Positions 62,321 to 64,000 of a DNA stretch of 64,000 nt are shown piece by piece. This stretch comes from Arenimonas soli (GTDB lineage: Bacteria > Pseudomonadota > Gammaproteobacteria > Xanthomonadales > Xanthomonadaceae), in NCBI RefSeq assembly GCF_014643775.1, contig NZ_BMKC01000002.1:310001-374000 (forward strand), read 5' to 3'. The notes beneath the pieces are model-generated. The model was not told where the DNA came from and did no database searches. It saw nothing but the letters and a program-made list of their open reading frames with translations. A program made the position numbers and the translations under genes. The stretch's first letter is position 1, and the number at the start of each line of letters is the position of its first letter.

Positions 62321-63250
62321 TTATTCGGCCGCGGCGGACTCGGGGTTGGGCTTCACGAAGCGCAGGGTCATGCGGTCGCTTTCGCCGATGGCGGCGTACT
62401 TGGTGCTGTCGGCTTCGTCGTGGTTGTTGCCCGGCGGCAGGGTCCAGACACCGTTGGGGTGGTCCTTGGTGTCGGCCGGGTTGGCGTTGATCTCGCTCTT
62501 TTCCTCCAGCACGAAACCGGCGGCTTCGGCCAGGCCGATCACGTAGTCCTCGGGCAGGTAGCCGGAGGTCTTCACCTCGGCCAGGGTCTTGCCGGCCGCG
62601 GCACGGTGTTCGACCACGCCCAGCACGCCGCCCGGGGCCAGCACGTCGTGGAAGGACCGGAACATCGCCGCTTCGTTGCCGGCCATCACCCAGTTGTGCA
62701 CGTTGCGGAAGGTCAGCACCACGTCGGCCGAACCCGGCTCGCCCAGCACCGGCGCCGTCGGGTCGATTTCGACCAGGGTTGCTTCGCCGTAGACGTCGGG
62801 ACGCGCCGCCAGCTTGTCGCGCAGCTTGGTGTTGGCTTCGCTGTAGTAGTTCTGGGCGCGTTCGTTGCCGGACTTCGCCGGGTCGTTCACGACGCCGATG
62901 TAGCGGCCCTTTTCGCCCGGCAGCGCGGCCAGGATCTCGGTGTACCAGCCGCCGCCCGGGGAGATCTCGACGATGGTCTGGCTGGGGCCGACGCCGAAGA
63001 AAGCGAGGGTTTCACGCGGGTGGCGCCAGGCGTCGCGGGCCGCGTTGTCGGGGTCGCGCCAGTCACCGGCCAGGGCCGCTTCCAGCGGGTCGACCTGGGC
63101 GTTGCGATCGGCGGTTTCGGCGCCGTCGGCGGCCTTCGCCTCGGCAGCGGCCTCCGGCGCGGCGGCCGGCTCCTCGGACGCCGGGCTGCAGGCGGCCAGG
63201 CCCAGCGAAAGGGCAAAAGCGAGGGCAAGGGGGGTGCGAGTGGTTCGCAT
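62321..63250 (-). CDS. Exported lipoprotein with a methyltransferase fold
   Basis: 309 residues from the ATG at 63250. The lipoprotein signal peptide ends LGLAAC. A spacer rich in Ala and Glu (to about residue 70) precedes a class I SAM-methyltransferase-like domain with TIVEISPGGGWYTEILAAL (motif I), and ADVVLTFRNVHNW and GGVLGVVEHRA further on. It matches the group of predicted exported methyltransferases (COG4798). SAM is not known to be available outside the cytoplasm, so the domain may have another ligand or role. AGGAG-like sequence precedes the ATG. Confidence 0.82.
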   Translation of the reverse strand: MRTTRTPLALAFALSLGLAACSPASEEPAAAPEAAAEAKAADGAETADRNAQVDPLEAALAGDWRDPDNAARDAWRHPRETLAFFGVGPSQTIVEISPGGGWYTEILAALPGEKGRYIGVVNDPAKSGNERAQNYYSEANTKLRDKLAARPDVYGEATLVEIDPTAPVLGEPGSADVVLTFRNVHNWVMAGNEAAMFRSFHDVLAPGGVLGVVEHRAAAGKTLAEVKTSGYLPEDYVIGLAEAAGFVLEEKSEINANPADTKDHPNGVWTLPPGNNHDEADSTKYAAIGESDRMTLRFVKPNPESAAAE

Positions 63251-63305
63251 GGAGGGGCTCCGGGGCATGAAAACGAGCCCGGAGGCTACCACGCGGGCCT
63301 GTTAA

Positions 63306-64000
<695 letters not shown>

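Overview
This window is a 64 kb stretch of a GC-rich gammaproteobacterial chromosome that contains the replication origin. The gene order dnaA-dnaN-recF-gyrB followed by TPR protein-tonB-exbB-exbD-pdxJ is the arrangement I know from Xanthomonas and its relatives, so I infer a member of the Lysobacterales (Xanthomonadales). I cannot name the genus. There are no rRNA or tRNA genes, phage, complete insertion sequences or CRISPR arrays. No stretch without a gene exceeds 300 bases.

Left part (1-32 kb, mixed strands): an NTF2-like protein; an OmpA-type lipoprotein; a BlaI/M56 regulatory pair whose sensor protein carries about eight 34-residue repeats; folE; an MFS exporter and rlmI; two membrane diguanylate cyclases; a TerC-family protein behind a yybP-ykoY (manganese) riboswitch; a rhomboid protease; an M28 lipoprotein peptidase; an Lrp-type regulator divergent from phhA; a DesK/DesR-like two-component pair divergent from a DUF2306-like membrane protein; a MgtC/DUF4010 membrane protein; fbp with a coupled 2OG-Fe(II) oxygenase; a radical SAM protein; a cardiolipin synthase; two small membrane proteins; a beta-propeller GGDEF hybrid; pdxJ; and a TonB energy-transduction operon with three exbD genes.

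Origin (32-47 kb): leftward genes are dnaA, dnaN, recF, gyrB, a CPBP protease, an inactive-transglutaminase membrane protein and a RimK-like ligase. Rightward genes are rpmH, rnpA, yidC and mnmE. DnaA boxes lie between dnaN and dnaA and upstream of dnaA. Two parS-like palindromes lie inside recF. Two inverted arrays of 10-bp repeats flank the yidC terminator.

Right part (47-64 kb): a lipoprotein with a TonB C-terminal domain; a NatAB-like ABC exporter with a TAP-like hydrolase; a ferredoxin-NADP reductase; a YadGH-like ABC pair; a secreted unknown; tatD and hrpB separated by a REP-like inverted repeat; a Lys/Ala-rich membrane protein; two methyltransferase-fold proteins, one of them a lipoprotein; rluE; an ABC half-transporter; and the start of katG behind an OxyR-type site.

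Many of the longest open frames are artefacts of high GC. Start sites were chosen from ribosome-binding sites, signal peptides and family length. Where the annotated start differs from the longest frame, the reason is given. Motif matches were read by eye; no similarity search was run.
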